A stretch of DNA of 64,000 bases from Bacillus sp. F19 (GTDB lineage Bacteria > Bacillota > Bacilli > Bacillales > Bacillaceae), in NCBI GenBank assembly GCA_023823795.1, contig CP085710.1:4242001-4306000 (forward strand), in the 5' to 3' direction. A program made the position numbers and the translations under genes. Shown here piece by piece: positions 44,147 through 53,711 of this stretch. Within the stretch, counting starts at the first letter, position 1. Every line of letters starts with the position of its first letter. The notes below the pieces were generated by a model that was given only the letters and a program-made list of their open reading frames with translations, ran no database searches and was not told where the DNA came from.

Positions 44147-45775
44147 TTAAAATCCTGTAATAGCAACAACAGCCGGACGCGGCATATTGTCACCGCTGCG
44201 GTGCGGCCATTTGCTTGTAGGGTTTGCAAGGTCTTTTGTTTCTTCACCTGGATGCTGGATAGAAAGGAATAGTGCTTTCTCATCAGGAGTAAAACAAGGT
44301 CCTGTTAATTCTGCTTGAACTGGGGCTGAAGCAAATTGGAAAGCTTCTCCTTCGTTTTTCCCTTCTGTAGGGATAACAAATAGACCGTTGTTGCCGAATG
44401 GCTCCCAAATTTTTGTGTTAACACTTCCGCTTGAAATGTCTGTAACAGTCCAAAGGTTTCCATCTTCGTCGAATAACAGGTTATCTGGTGCACTAAACCC
44501 GCTTTGAATACCGCCTGCTGCAAAGATTGAAAACTGGAATTCCATTGAGCCGTGATCGTTATCTTTTTCAAAGAATCGAGTAATATGGCCGTGAAAGTTC
44601 CCATGATTACTGTTATTTGTATGAGCAATAAAGATTGAACCATCAAACGGACTGATTTCTAAGTCTTCTGGGCGATCTGTAGGTGTTCCGCCTAAAAGGA
44701 GAGCTGCTTCATGGCAGTTTACAACAACATCTGCCTGTGTCTGGAATTTTTTAAGCAGTTCAGTGTTTCCTTTAGCTGCTTTTTGAACAGCTTCAACCGT
44801 CAGGGCTACCCATCTTCCTTCTCCAAAATTAGCTACGTAAAGAGTTCCTTCTTCTAATAGTTTTGAATTCTCTTTTCCATCTTTTTGGTTATACTTATTT
44901 TTACTGATAAATTTATAGACACAGGCATCTCTCTTATCATCGCCCATGTACACAACAACTCGGTTATCTTTTGAAATACCCATGCATGTATTTTCATGAT
45001 TAAAGCGGCCTAAAGCTGTGTGCTTGCGAACTTGATAGGCAGGATCAAATGGATCCACTTCAATTACCCATCCATAGTGTGTCTCGTCTAAGTTTGCCGA
45101 ATTTGATGTAGATTCATAGTTTTCTTCACAGGATAAAACCGTGTTCCAAAGTGTCTTTCCGCCAGAGCAGTTCGCAAATGTACCTTGAACGATTTCTGCT
45201 CCGTTAACAGCTTTTGATCCTTTTGCAGGTCCGGTTAAAGCGAAAGGAGTAAGTCCTGTTACGCGGCGGGCATATTCAGATGACGTATCCATTTTCCAGC
45301 CATTTTTGTCTTTAACTACTTCGATAATCGAACCGCCTTGATTATAAAGCAATGTTTTTATCTGTTCGGAGTTGTAGCCGCCCTTAATTGTTTGACCGAA
45401 AACAAACAAATCTGAGATATATTCATGATTTACCCATAACAATCCTCGGTCCATTTCATCTTCATATGGAAAGAAGAGAGTAAAGTCGTTATTGTATCCG
45501 AATGTATCTCCTTTTTGATTAATCTTGTCGCCATATGCAGCAATAACTTCATATTTATAGCCTTTTGGAAGAACAAGATCATCCTTTGTTACTGGTTCGA
45601 TTGGCTGGAATTTTAATGGACCGCTTTTTGGCCTTTTATATTCTGGATAGTGAAAAGGACCTTTTGCTTCTGCTGTTTTTACTAATCCATCAAGTCCTGT
45701 ACTTGCTGCTGCTAGTGCAACAGTACCAGTTCCTAAGTATGTTAAAAATTTTTTTCGATTCAATACCGGGGGCAT
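44147..45775 (-). CDS. phoX: PhoX-family (DUF839) alkaline phosphatase, Tat-exported
   Basis: 542 aa from ATG 45775. The N-terminus NRKKFLTYLGTGTVALAAAS is a Tat-like signal with RK in place of RR, cleaved near TAEAKG. The body shows WVNHEYISDLFVFG, NCSGGKTLWNTVLSCEENYE, GRFNHENTCMGISKDNRVVV and FAAGGIQSGFSAPDNLLFDE, typical of PhoX/DUF839 enzymes that use Ca and Fe to hydrolyse phosphomonoesters. First gene of phoX-tatA-tatC. Confidence 0.88.
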   Translation of the reverse strand: MPPVLNRKKFLTYLGTGTVALAAASTGLDGLVKTAEAKGPFHYPEYKRPKSGPLKFQPIEPVTKDDLVLPKGYKYEVIAAYGDKINQKGDTFGYNNDFTLFFPYEDEMDRGLLWVNHEYISDLFVFGQTIKGGYNSEQIKTLLYNQGGSIIEVVKDKNGWKMDTSSEYARRVTGLTPFALTGPAKGSKAVNGAEIVQGTFANCSGGKTLWNTVLSCEENYESTSNSANLDETHYGWVIEVDPFDPAYQVRKHTALGRFNHENTCMGISKDNRVVVYMGDDKRDACVYKFISKNKYNQKDGKENSKLLEEGTLYVANFGEGRWVALTVEAVQKAAKGNTELLKKFQTQADVVVNCHEAALLLGGTPTDRPEDLEISPFDGSIFIAHTNNSNHGNFHGHITRFFEKDNDHGSMEFQFSIFAAGGIQSGFSAPDNLLFDEDGNLWTVTDISSGSVNTKIWEPFGNNGLFVIPTEGKNEGEAFQFASAPVQAELTGPCFTPDEKALFLSIQHPGEETKDLANPTSKWPHRSGDNMPRPAVVAITGF

Positions 45776-45827
45776 ATATGAGCGCACCTCTTTCTATTAG
45801 TCATGCATATCTAATGATAGAGAAAAA

Positions 45828-45855
45828 TAATTAAGCTGCATTTAAGTAATTGTAA
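45828..45855 (-). promoter_or_regulatory. candidate PhoP box of phoX
   Basis: On the minus strand TTTACA, TTAAAT and TTAATT at exact 11-bp spacing, about 55-80 bp upstream of the start. Confidence 0.45.
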
Positions 45856-46446
45856 AGATTCCTATTTTCTTATTTTCAGGAATATATTCATAGAGTTAAC
45901 CTGATAAAAAAGTCACATACTTCTTTATATTCATTCCTGATTTTTACAAAATTATTTAAAATGAGTGTAGAAATACGGGGTTATATAGTCACTTTTTATG
46001 GAATATTTAAGTTGAGAATCATTTCGAAATGTAAATTCATTAAGTTTTTTGTAAGATTTCTTGTCGAAAATTAAGAAAAGGTATATTCTTCTTATATTTT
46101 ATATATGAATTAAGTAAATTCTATTCAGCTCATATTCTATTTGTGTTAACAATATGTCTGTACTGGATAATACACATCTAAGGAGCGGTAACATTGAAAT
46201 TCAGAATGCTGTAAGAGAAGCTGAAAAAGGATGAAGCAGAAGAGAAAGAAAAACGAAGATGGGGAGAGAATGATCCATAACTTCTGCTCTAATCATTCAC
46301 TGTCAGAAATGTCCGATGGATAGGAAACTAGCAGAGAATATGATTAATAGAAATTCCTTGAATGAGGAGTTTGTTATAAAAGGTAAGGTAAACACACCTC
46401 TGAGGTAACTGTAAACATCAGTTGATATTAGAAGATTAAAAAACAT

Positions 46447-46475
46447 AAAAAGGATTGCTGCTGCAATCCTTTTTT
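46447..46475. terminator. strong terminator
   Basis: AAAAAGGATTGC, loop TGCT, GCAATCCTTTTTT; no intact upstream gene found. Confidence 0.8.
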
Positions 46476-46632
46476 GACTGATAATATTCTGTATTATGTA
46501 AACTATCCTCACCATTTAAATATTCAATAAGGTCAAGTTTAAGTGCATCAGCTTCTATCAGCTGGTTTCATTCAATAACAAGAGGAATTAACACGCCTAT
46601 CAACAACCGTCTTTCTCTAAAACTTTTCACCA

Positions 46633-46998
46633 TTAGATATTCAAAATGTTATCCTCAAGTACAGCTGATTTATCTCCGTATACTTTTTCAATATGATGAA
46701 GACCCCAAGCAGATAAAGACTCGAGTATTCCTGTGACACTCCAGCCATACTCGCTTAGTTCATATTCCACTTTTGGAGGAACTTGATTATAGGTCATGCG
46801 ATTGATGATTCCATCTTCCTTGAGCTCCCGAAGCTGCTGAGTCAGCATTTTTTGTATGATGCTGGGCATCAGCTTTTTCAGTTCTCCCGTCCGTTTTTTT
46901 CCCCGCATCAAATGACAAAGGATCACACATTTCCACTTTCCGCCTATTACTTCGAGAGCTGCTTCTACCGGAATGTTATACCGCTTTGTTTCTTTCAT
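46633..46998 (-). CDS. HxlR-family transcriptional regulator
   Basis: 121 aa from ATG 46998 (AAGGAGG 8 nt upstream). Winged helix of the HxlR type: VEAALEVIGGKWKCVILCHL, then RTGELKKLMPSIIQKMLTQQ and a wing PPKVEYELSEYG. Such proteins usually control a nearby oxidoreductase or detoxification gene; the next gene in the same direction upstream is an oxidoreductase. Confidence 0.88.
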   Translation of the reverse strand: MKETKRYNIPVEAALEVIGGKWKCVILCHLMRGKKRTGELKKLMPSIIQKMLTQQLRELKEDGIINRMTYNQVPPKVEYELSEYGWSVTGILESLSAWGLHHIEKVYGDKSAVLEDNILNI

Positions 46999-47081
46999 TT
47001 CATGTTCCTCCTTAGTAAAAGGGGTGTTTACTTTTATTATAGCCAACTGCTCTGAATATCCCCAAAATTAAGCGCATAGAA

Positions 47082-47109
47082 AAACCAATCCTGATGGGAT
47101 TGGTTTAAT
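47082..47109 (-). terminator. terminator of the Gfo/Idh/MocA gene
   Basis: AAACCAATCC and GGATTGGTTT arms overlapping the stop region. Confidence 0.7.
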
Positions 47110-48091
47110 TTTGATCAGCGGGATAAACAACACCAATTTGTTTTCTTGCTTCATCCATGACTTCCATTACCTTGATTGAATTCTCATAAGTATTAATTGT
47201 TGATTCATACAGGTCATTTTGGATTAAGTCGATGAATTCCTTCATTTCATAATACATGGTGTCTTCTTTTTGAGGTTTTGAAATATCCTCTAATCTGCCG
47301 TCCCGGTAGCGAATTTCCACTTTTTCAATTGTACTGATGCGGTCAATAATAATTGTACCTTCTTCACCCTGAATTTCCGATGGAAGTGCTGAGTCTGTTA
47401 TCTTGGAATACATCATCACAGCATCTTTGTCTTTATATTGAAGAAGAATGCTTCCTTCGCCGTCAACACCAGAGCTTAATAGCAGCCCGCTCGCTTTAAT
47501 GGTTTCCGGTTTTCCGAAAAGAACAATCGTTGGATACAGCGCATAGATTCCAATGTCCATCAGTGATCCGTTTGAGAATGTCGGATCAAATGCATTCAGC
47601 ACGGTTCCTGAGCGATAGGCATCATAACGGGATGAGTATTGGCAATAGCTTGCTGTATATCTTCTCACTGTGCCAATTTTGTGCAGGTTTTCCTGAATGC
47701 TTTTAAAGTTAGGCAAGAATGTTGATTTCATCGCTTCCATAAGCAGTACGCGATTTTCTTTTGCAGCCTGTATCATTTCAGTAATCTCTTTAACGTTTGA
47801 TGCAAGAGGCTTTTCACACAGCACGTGCTTTTTGTGATTCATGAATAAAATGGCCTGCTCAGCGTGCAATGAGTTGGGGCTCGCTATGTATACGGCATCA
47901 ATTTCATCGCTTTTTGCCATACTCTCTAAATCTGTAAAGGTGGTCTTCACACCATATTTGGCAGCGAATTCTTCAGCCTTATCGCCATTTCTTGAATAGA
48001 CAGCCTTCAGCGAAAAGTCCTCGATTTGCATCGCAGCTTTTAATAAGCGGTCAGTGATCCAGTTTGTTCCGATAATTCCAAAGCGTATCAA
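47105..48091 (-). CDS. Gfo/Idh/MocA-family oxidoreductase (YulF-like)
   Basis: 328 aa. N-terminal Rossmann domain (FGIIGTNWITDRLLKAA) with the EKPLASN motif holding the catalytic Lys, then the alpha/beta substrate domain with GSLMDIGIYALYP. The family oxidises sugars or cyclitols with NAD(P). It resembles B. subtilis YulF. GGAGGAAGC precedes the ATG. Substrate unknown. Confidence 0.87.
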   Translation of the reverse strand: MIRFGIIGTNWITDRLLKAAMQIEDFSLKAVYSRNGDKAEEFAAKYGVKTTFTDLESMAKSDEIDAVYIASPNSLHAEQAILFMNHKKHVLCEKPLASNVKEITEMIQAAKENRVLLMEAMKSTFLPNFKSIQENLHKIGTVRRYTASYCQYSSRYDAYRSGTVLNAFDPTFSNGSLMDIGIYALYPTIVLFGKPETIKASGLLLSSGVDGEGSILLQYKDKDAVMMYSKITDSALPSEIQGEEGTIIIDRISTIEKVEIRYRDGRLEDISKPQKEDTMYYEMKEFIDLIQNDLYESTINTYENSIKVMEVMDEARKQIGVVYPADQN

Positions 48092-48164
48092 TTTGCTTCC
48101 TCCTAAATACCTTGTTTGCTAACAATACCATATGTCATCTGCATACGTCTTATTTGACGCCTGC

Positions 48165-48860
48165 TCAAATCAGCTCTACTTCAACGGACTCAATACCTTT
48201 TACTTTTTTTATATCCTCATAAACATCTGATGTATAACGGTCATTTTTAATCAGCAGAATTAAGTCTACTGTTCTCAAATCACGGTCAATAACATCTTTA
48301 ATCTTCACATACTTGATTTTCATATCTTTTTTGCGAAGCGAGTGTAAGATATCAGATATATTTACATTTACAGGAACGGTCAGCTTTACCTTTAATTCTT
48401 TCAGTCTCAGCGTTTTAGGACCAAGCTTCTTTACTAACGGAGCAATGATCTCAATGGACCCGATCATGAAAATAAGCGCAATAAGTGCTTCCTGATAAAA
48501 GCCGGCTCCAATGGCAATCCCAAGGCCAGCAGCTCCCCAGATCATCGCAGCAGTTGTAAGACCGCTGATGACATCATTGCTTCTGCGGAGAATCGCTCCC
48601 GCGCCTAAAAATCCGACGCCTGATACGATTTGCGCTGCAAGACGGAGCGGATCCATCGGACGATTATAATCGTTAGAAAACGTATAAGCTGCTTCAATTG
48701 AAATCACGGTCAAAAGACACGAGCTTACCGCAATGATAATTGTTGTTTTCAGTCCCAGCGGCTTTTTCTTAATTTCCCGCTCAAGTCCGATAATAATTCC
48801 GACTAAGAGGGATAAAAACAATTTTATGATTGTATGCTGATGTACAATAATATCCTCCAA
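48165..48860 (-). CDS. MgtC/SapB-family membrane protein
   Basis: 231 aa: about five N-terminal helices (LLVGIIIGLEREIKKKPLGL, VSGVGFLGAGAILRR, MIWGAAGLGIAIGAGFY) and a cytosolic ACT-like C-terminal domain (~150-231). MgtC-type proteins modulate Mg or membrane ATPase function. Starts with TTG. Single gene. Confidence 0.87.
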   Translation of the reverse strand: MEDIIVHQHTIIKLFLSLLVGIIIGLEREIKKKPLGLKTTIIIAVSSCLLTVISIEAAYTFSNDYNRPMDPLRLAAQIVSGVGFLGAGAILRRSNDVISGLTTAAMIWGAAGLGIAIGAGFYQEALIALIFMIGSIEIIAPLVKKLGPKTLRLKELKVKLTVPVNVNISDILHSLRKKDMKIKYVKIKDVIDRDLRTVDLILLIKNDRYTSDVYEDIKKVKGIESVEVELI

Positions 48861-49229
48861 GATCCCTCACCCTCTTCTTTGTCTATAGTTTGCTCTATTT
48901 TTATTTCAATCATTATACCATTCGGCAAGTACGGAATATATGCATATTTTGTCGGGCTTTTAAATAGGTCATGATTTTTGAGTTTATTCTAAGAGCCCTG
49001 ATATTATTCAGTATGGGATTGACATTCGGACAATTTGGCTTGAACTGATACACCCGATTATTAAATCTTTCTGCCTAATTTAGAATCTATACAGCCTTTT
49101 TTCATGAAAAATTCATCTGCCCAAATCCGCCTTTATTTAGCCGGCATTATATTTTTTCAGCCAAAAAACTTAATATGCTTTCTGTTTTAAATAAAAAAGC
49201 ACCCGCCCGGGTGCTTTTTTAATCATGCA
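48861..49229. other. 369-bp gap
   Basis: No gene or repeat seen; ends with the terminator of the RND gene. Confidence 0.5.
49193..49220 (-). terminator. terminator of the RND pump gene
   Basis: AAAAAAGCACCC, loop GCCC, GGGTGCTTTTTT. Confidence 0.9.
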
Positions 49230-52200
49230 TTATTCTTCCTCAACTGTTCTCGTTTTTTTTCGGCTGAATTTACTCATCATCTCATAAACAATTGGCACAA
49301 TTAGAAGTGTCAACAGCGTAGAGCTTGTTAAACCGCCGATTACTGTTACTCCGAGACCTTTTGAAATGATGCCGCTGCCGCCTTCGATTCCAATTGCAAG
49401 CGGAATGAGTGCTCCAATTGTGGCGATCGCTGTCATCAGAATTGGACGCAGACGTGTTGTTCCTGCTTCAAGCAATGCTTCTCTTGTAGACAGACCTTCA
49501 CGTTCTTTGTGAATAACGCGGTCAATCAGGACAATTGCGTTTGTGACAACGATACCGATCAGCATCAATGCCCCAATCATTGCGTTAATACTGATGGTTT
49601 CTCCTGCAATCAATAATCCAACCAATGCACCGATTACGGTAAATGGAAGAGAGAACAGAATCGCAAAAGGCGCAAGTCCTCCGCCGAATGTAATCACAAG
49701 GACAAGGTACACAATGGCTATCGCAGCAAGCATGGCAAGGCCAAGCTGTGTAAAGGATTCCTGAATATCTTCTGTTACTCCGCCTGTGTCTATGTCAACA
49801 CCCGTCGGCAAGTCAAGATCATCCACTTTCTTTTGTACTTCCGAAGATGCTTTTGCCACATCATCCGTTGTCAGTTCTCCGGAAACCTGTACGTAAATGC
49901 GGCCATCACGACGTGTTACAGTATCTGATGTTTTTCCTTCTTCAACTGTTACGACATCACCGATTTTCACTTCTTTCCCAAGCGGCGAAGTGATCGTTTT
50001 TTCGGTTAAATCATCTACATTTTCAAACGTTTCTTTCTCTGTTTGAAGATAAACGTTTAGTTCTTCTCCGTCTTTTTCAACTTGAGTCAGAACTGGACGC
50101 TCTCTTTGCGGGCTAAGCTCCATGCCGATTTGACCGGCTGTCAGGCCAAGCTTGCTGAGTTCTTCCTGATTGGCAACAAGGGTATATTCATCGTATGACT
50201 CGGCAAGGCTTGAACTTACATTTTTAAAGCTGCCATTGTCGTTTAGAATTTTTTCAATTTCCCCGACAGACGGTTCAATGTCTTCTAATTCATTTCCATA
50301 TACAAAGAATTGAACTTGGTTGCTGCCGGCGCTCTGAGTGAAGTCCTGTGAAACCCATTCGCCCTGAGCAGTCTCAGCTTGAAGATCTTCAATTACTTTC
50401 TCTTTTTCCTTATCAAAATTCTCTGTATCATCTTCATATTCAATAAAGAATACGGCACTGTTTGAATCTCCAGGGCTCATTGGATTTTCGCTTCCTAATG
50501 AGAACTGAACTAAAGAAACATCTTTGCGGTCCATTAACAGGTTTTCTGCTTTTGTTACGACTTCTTCTACTTGTTCTTTTGTTTCACCAGGTGCAGGCTT
50601 ATATGTTGCATAGACAAGCTTCTGTTCTTCTGACGGCAAGAAGCTGACGCCGATAGCCGGAACTAGGAATAAGCAGCCGACAAGCATTAAGACTGCAAGG
50701 CCTGATGTCATCCATTTATGATTTAAAGACCAGTTCAAAATGCTTCTGTATACACCAGTCATTTTTCCTGGTTTGTGTTCCTCATGCTTTTTAGCCGTTT
50801 CGCCGTATAGTCCTTTTTTGAAGAGGCTGTGTGCCAGCATTGGCACAATCGTAACGGCAACGACCAATGAAGCAAGCAATGCAAAAACGATGGTTAATGC
50901 AAATGGCAGGAATAATTCTCCAATCACTCCATTTACGAGAGCAAGCGGCAGGAATACTGCGATTGTTACAATTGTTGAAGACATAATCGGAATAAACATT
51001 TCCTTTGTAGCTTCTCGTACTAGGCTCATTCCTTTTAATTTCTCGCCCTGCAGTGACATTCTGCGGTAGATATTTTCTATGACAACGATTGAATCATCAA
51101 CAACACGCCCGATTGCAACCGTCATTGCTCCAAGTGTCATAATATTAAGGGTAATATCCATTTGCTTTAATAAAAGAACAGCAATTAATAAAGATAACGG
51201 AATGGAAACAACTGAAATCAAGGTTGATTTGATATCTCTTAAGAATAAGAGGATAATGATAATTGCGAAAACAGCTCCAAATAATGCTTTGCTCAGCATC
51301 GTGCTGACCGATTCTTCAATAGGTTCAGCCTGATCGAGCGTGAAAAGGATCTCAAGGTTATCATACTTTTTTTCAAAACCGTCAAGCTCATCTTTTACAG
51401 CATTTGCAACATCAACTGTATTTGCATCTGCAGATTTTACGATTTGAAGACCGATTGCTTCTTCTCCGTTTGTTCTGGAAATGGATTCTGCTTCACCGAC
51501 AGTTTTAATATCTGCAAGCTCTGACAGCTTTACCGTCGGGAGTTCTATATTCTGTGCTGCAGGAGGCATCTGGCCAGCTGCTGGTGCTTGAGCTGAGCCC
51601 TGTGCCTGCCCTGGATTCTGCTCTGATCCTGAGGCAGTCTGTCCCGGCATGCTGCTTTGACCTTGTCCAGAAGTATCTCCTCCACCCGGAGTAATCGGGA
51701 TCTCCATATTCTTTAAATCTTCCATTGTCAGGATGTTTCCATCTACAATGACAGATTGTTCTTTATCCCCGAAAGTATACAATCCAAGCGGAAAATTCAC
51801 ATCAGAGCCTTTAATGATATTTTGAACAGTTTCTTCATCTAAACCGTATTCTTCAAGCTTCTCTTCTTTAAAAGAAAACTGGACTTCTTCTACTTGCTGA
51901 CCTGCCACCTGAACAGAAGAAACACCTTCCAGTCCTTTTATTGCCGGAACCATTTCATCCTCTACAAGCGCAGTCAGATCACTCAAAGATCCTTCATCAT
52001 CTGATATACTTAAGGCTAGAATCGGAAAGGCATTGATGCTGAGCCTTGAAACATCTGATTCATTCACTCCATCTGGAAAAGAGAGATCTGATACAGTGCT
52101 TTTCACTTCTTCTTCTGCTTTGTCCATATTTTTTTCAAATTCATATTCAATCTGAATGGATGAGGCATTTTGGAAGGATGTAGAGCTGACAACGTTCACT

Positions 52201-52430
52201 CCATTTAAATTTTGAACTGCCTGTTCTATAGGCTCTGTTACTTTTTCTGCTACTTCTTCCGGCGTAGCACCAGGATAAACAGTTGTGACTGTTACGATTG
52301 GTGTTGTGATGTTCGGAATTGTCTCAAGCTTCATATTCAAACCTGAGTAAAGACCTGCAACTGTCACAATAATAGTAAGAAGCCACACTGCAAATTTGTT
52401 CTTCAAAACAAAATTAATGATTTGTTTCAT
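49230..52430 (-). CDS. swrC: RND-family efflux transporter (SwrC/YerP type)
   Basis: 1066-aa proton-driven exporter with twelve helices and two large external loops. Conserved VVDDSIVVIENIYRRM in helix 4 carries the proton-relay Asp pair. Loop 1 (~250-295) has an unusual Gly/Gln/Pro/Ala-rich insertion (GQGQSSMPGQTASGSEQNPG...). B. subtilis SwrC exports surfactin and antibiotics and is needed for swarming. GGAGGAC precedes the ATG. Divergent TetR gene and operator-like repeat follow, as in yerO-yerP. Confidence 0.9.
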   Translation of the reverse strand: MKQIINFVLKNKFAVWLLTIIVTVAGLYSGLNMKLETIPNITTPIVTVTTVYPGATPEEVAEKVTEPIEQAVQNLNGVNVVSSTSFQNASSIQIEYEFEKNMDKAEEEVKSTVSDLSFPDGVNESDVSRLSINAFPILALSISDDEGSLSDLTALVEDEMVPAIKGLEGVSSVQVAGQQVEEVQFSFKEEKLEEYGLDEETVQNIIKGSDVNFPLGLYTFGDKEQSVIVDGNILTMEDLKNMEIPITPGGGDTSGQGQSSMPGQTASGSEQNPGQAQGSAQAPAAGQMPPAAQNIELPTVKLSELADIKTVGEAESISRTNGEEAIGLQIVKSADANTVDVANAVKDELDGFEKKYDNLEILFTLDQAEPIEESVSTMLSKALFGAVFAIIIILLFLRDIKSTLISVVSIPLSLLIAVLLLKQMDITLNIMTLGAMTVAIGRVVDDSIVVIENIYRRMSLQGEKLKGMSLVREATKEMFIPIMSSTIVTIAVFLPLALVNGVIGELFLPFALTIVFALLASLVVAVTIVPMLAHSLFKKGLYGETAKKHEEHKPGKMTGVYRSILNWSLNHKWMTSGLAVLMLVGCLFLVPAIGVSFLPSEEQKLVYATYKPAPGETKEQVEEVVTKAENLLMDRKDVSLVQFSLGSENPMSPGDSNSAVFFIEYEDDTENFDKEKEKVIEDLQAETAQGEWVSQDFTQSAGSNQVQFFVYGNELEDIEPSVGEIEKILNDNGSFKNVSSSLAESYDEYTLVANQEELSKLGLTAGQIGMELSPQRERPVLTQVEKDGEELNVYLQTEKETFENVDDLTEKTITSPLGKEVKIGDVVTVEEGKTSDTVTRRDGRIYVQVSGELTTDDVAKASSEVQKKVDDLDLPTGVDIDTGGVTEDIQESFTQLGLAMLAAIAIVYLVLVITFGGGLAPFAILFSLPFTVIGALVGLLIAGETISINAMIGALMLIGIVVTNAIVLIDRVIHKEREGLSTREALLEAGTTRLRPILMTAIATIGALIPLAIGIEGGSGIISKGLGVTVIGGLTSSTLLTLLIVPIVYEMMSKFSRKKTRTVEEE

Positions 52431-52482
52431 GTTGTCCTCCGGCAGTTTATTTTTTAAGTTTTAAGAAAGTATAAAGTGTGGC

Positions 52483-52607
52483 GCTTTGATGTCTAGCTCC
52501 AGCGCCCAACTCCTCGGCCCGAACAAATCCGTCAAAAAAGTCAAACCCGTACTTTTCTGCCGGATTCTTATCTGTCTGTCGGAGCTAAACGGGCGTTTAC
52601 GCTTTTC
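52483..52607 (-). repeat. dispersed repeat copy B (bcr-like)
   Basis: Reverse complement reads AAAAGCGTAAACGCC...GCTCCGACAGACAGATAAG...AATCCGGCAGAAAAGT...GGGCGCTGGAGCTAGAC and aligns with copy A at 15447. Confidence 0.6.
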
Positions 52608-52617
52608 TTATTGACTG

Positions 52618-52652
52618 ACTGGTCATAATAATTAATAATATAAATGACCAGT
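52618..52652. promoter_or_regulatory. inverted repeat between swrC and tetR, probable operator
   Basis: Perfect ACTGGTCAT (52618-52626) and ATGACCAGT (52644-52652) with a 17-bp spacer; outer TTGACTGACTGG and GTTACAGTCAA extend the symmetry loosely. Confidence 0.6.
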
Positions 52653-52799
52653 TGGTTACAGTCAATCATATTTAACCATTTTAAAATGATTCTTTTTTAA
52701 ATGTGAACATTCAGTCAGAAAGTTTTGCTTGACTTATATAGTAGCAGAAGCGATTCTGTTCTATACTCATTCTTTACTGTTATATAAGGAGAATACACG

Positions 52800-53651
52800 A
52801 TGAAGGAAAAAGAAAAGCGGATTATTGAAGCGGCTATGAGCCTTTTCGCTAAAAAAGGGGTTACCTCAACGTCCATACAGGATATTGCGAACGAATGCGG
52901 AATTTCAAAAGGGTCTTTTTACCTTTATTTTAAATCGAAGGAAGCTCTCCTGCTTGAAACATTCAAATATCATTTTGAGCTGATTCATTCAAAAATGGAA
53001 GCTGTCAGACAGCGGGATCTCGAACCCCGCGCACTTTTAATCGCCCAGCTATCCTGCCAGCTGAGTGAGATTAATAAACATAAAGATTTCATTATTATGC
53101 AAATGAAGGAGAACGCCATACCAAATAACCCTTCAATGGCAGCTTTCATTCAAAAAATGAATGCAGATTCCAATCTTTTTGTTAAAAATGCGCTTCTAGC
53201 CATTTACGGCGAGTCCATTGAAGAATATATCTGGGATATAAGCACAATCCTTCAGGGCATGATTCATTCTTATTTAAAATTCATTATCTTTGAAAAAGCG
53301 GAATTGGATTTCGATGAACTCGCAGCTTTTCTTTTAAACCGGGTGGATGATGTTGCTTCAGGATTGAAGGTTTCAAAAGAGAAACCCATTCTTTCAAGTG
53401 AAAGAGAAAAAAATCTTTTCTCTTTATGTACAGCCATCGATCGGGATGAACTATTAGCCAAAATCGACCAAAGCAAGCAGCAGCTCTCAGGTGATCTTCT
53501 TGTCACGCTTGAGGTGCTGGAGGCAGAAATTAAAGAGGATTCACCTCGGACTGCTGTAATACAGGGGATGCTTGCGAACTTGAATCAAGATCCGGCTTTA
53601 GCAGAGCTTCAGAAGGGCATTGCTGCTTATTATCAAATTAAACTTTTATAG
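52800..53651 (+). CDS. TetR-family regulator of the swrC-type pump
   Basis: 283 aa, longer than most TetR proteins. HTH at ~8-52 (SIQDIANECGISKGSFYLYF); large C-terminal ligand domain. TAAGGAG precedes the ATG. By position and the shared inverted repeat it is the YerO-type repressor of the divergent RND pump. Effector unknown. Confidence 0.9.
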   Translation: MKEKEKRIIEAAMSLFAKKGVTSTSIQDIANECGISKGSFYLYFKSKEALLLETFKYHFELIHSKMEAVRQRDLEPRALLIAQLSCQLSEINKHKDFIIMQMKENAIPNNPSMAAFIQKMNADSNLFVKNALLAIYGESIEEYIWDISTILQGMIHSYLKFIIFEKAELDFDELAAFLLNRVDDVASGLKVSKEKPILSSEREKNLFSLCTAIDRDELLAKIDQSKQQLSGDLLVTLEVLEAEIKEDSPRTAVIQGMLANLNQDPALAELQKGIAAYYQIKLL

Positions 53652-53670
53652 ATCATTCTATTTCCATGCA

Positions 53671-53711
53671 AAAAAACGAGAGATCTCTTTTATAGAAATC
53701 TCTCGTTTTTT
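53671..53711. terminator. bidirectional terminator
   Basis: AACGAGAGAT and ATCTCTCGTT arms with A- and T-runs, between convergent genes. Confidence 0.85.

Larger units (their letters stand above)
45776..46632. other. 857-bp gap, mostly featureless
   Basis: Carries the phoX promoter at its left. A plus-strand stretch 46270-46410 holds a short protein-like frame (HCQKCPMDRKLAENMINRNS) without start, followed by a strong terminator at 46447. It may be a decayed small gene. Confidence 0.4.

Noticed and set aside
50462-51333. plus-strand frames opposite the RND pump
   Set aside because: Shadows of a clear 1066-aa gene.
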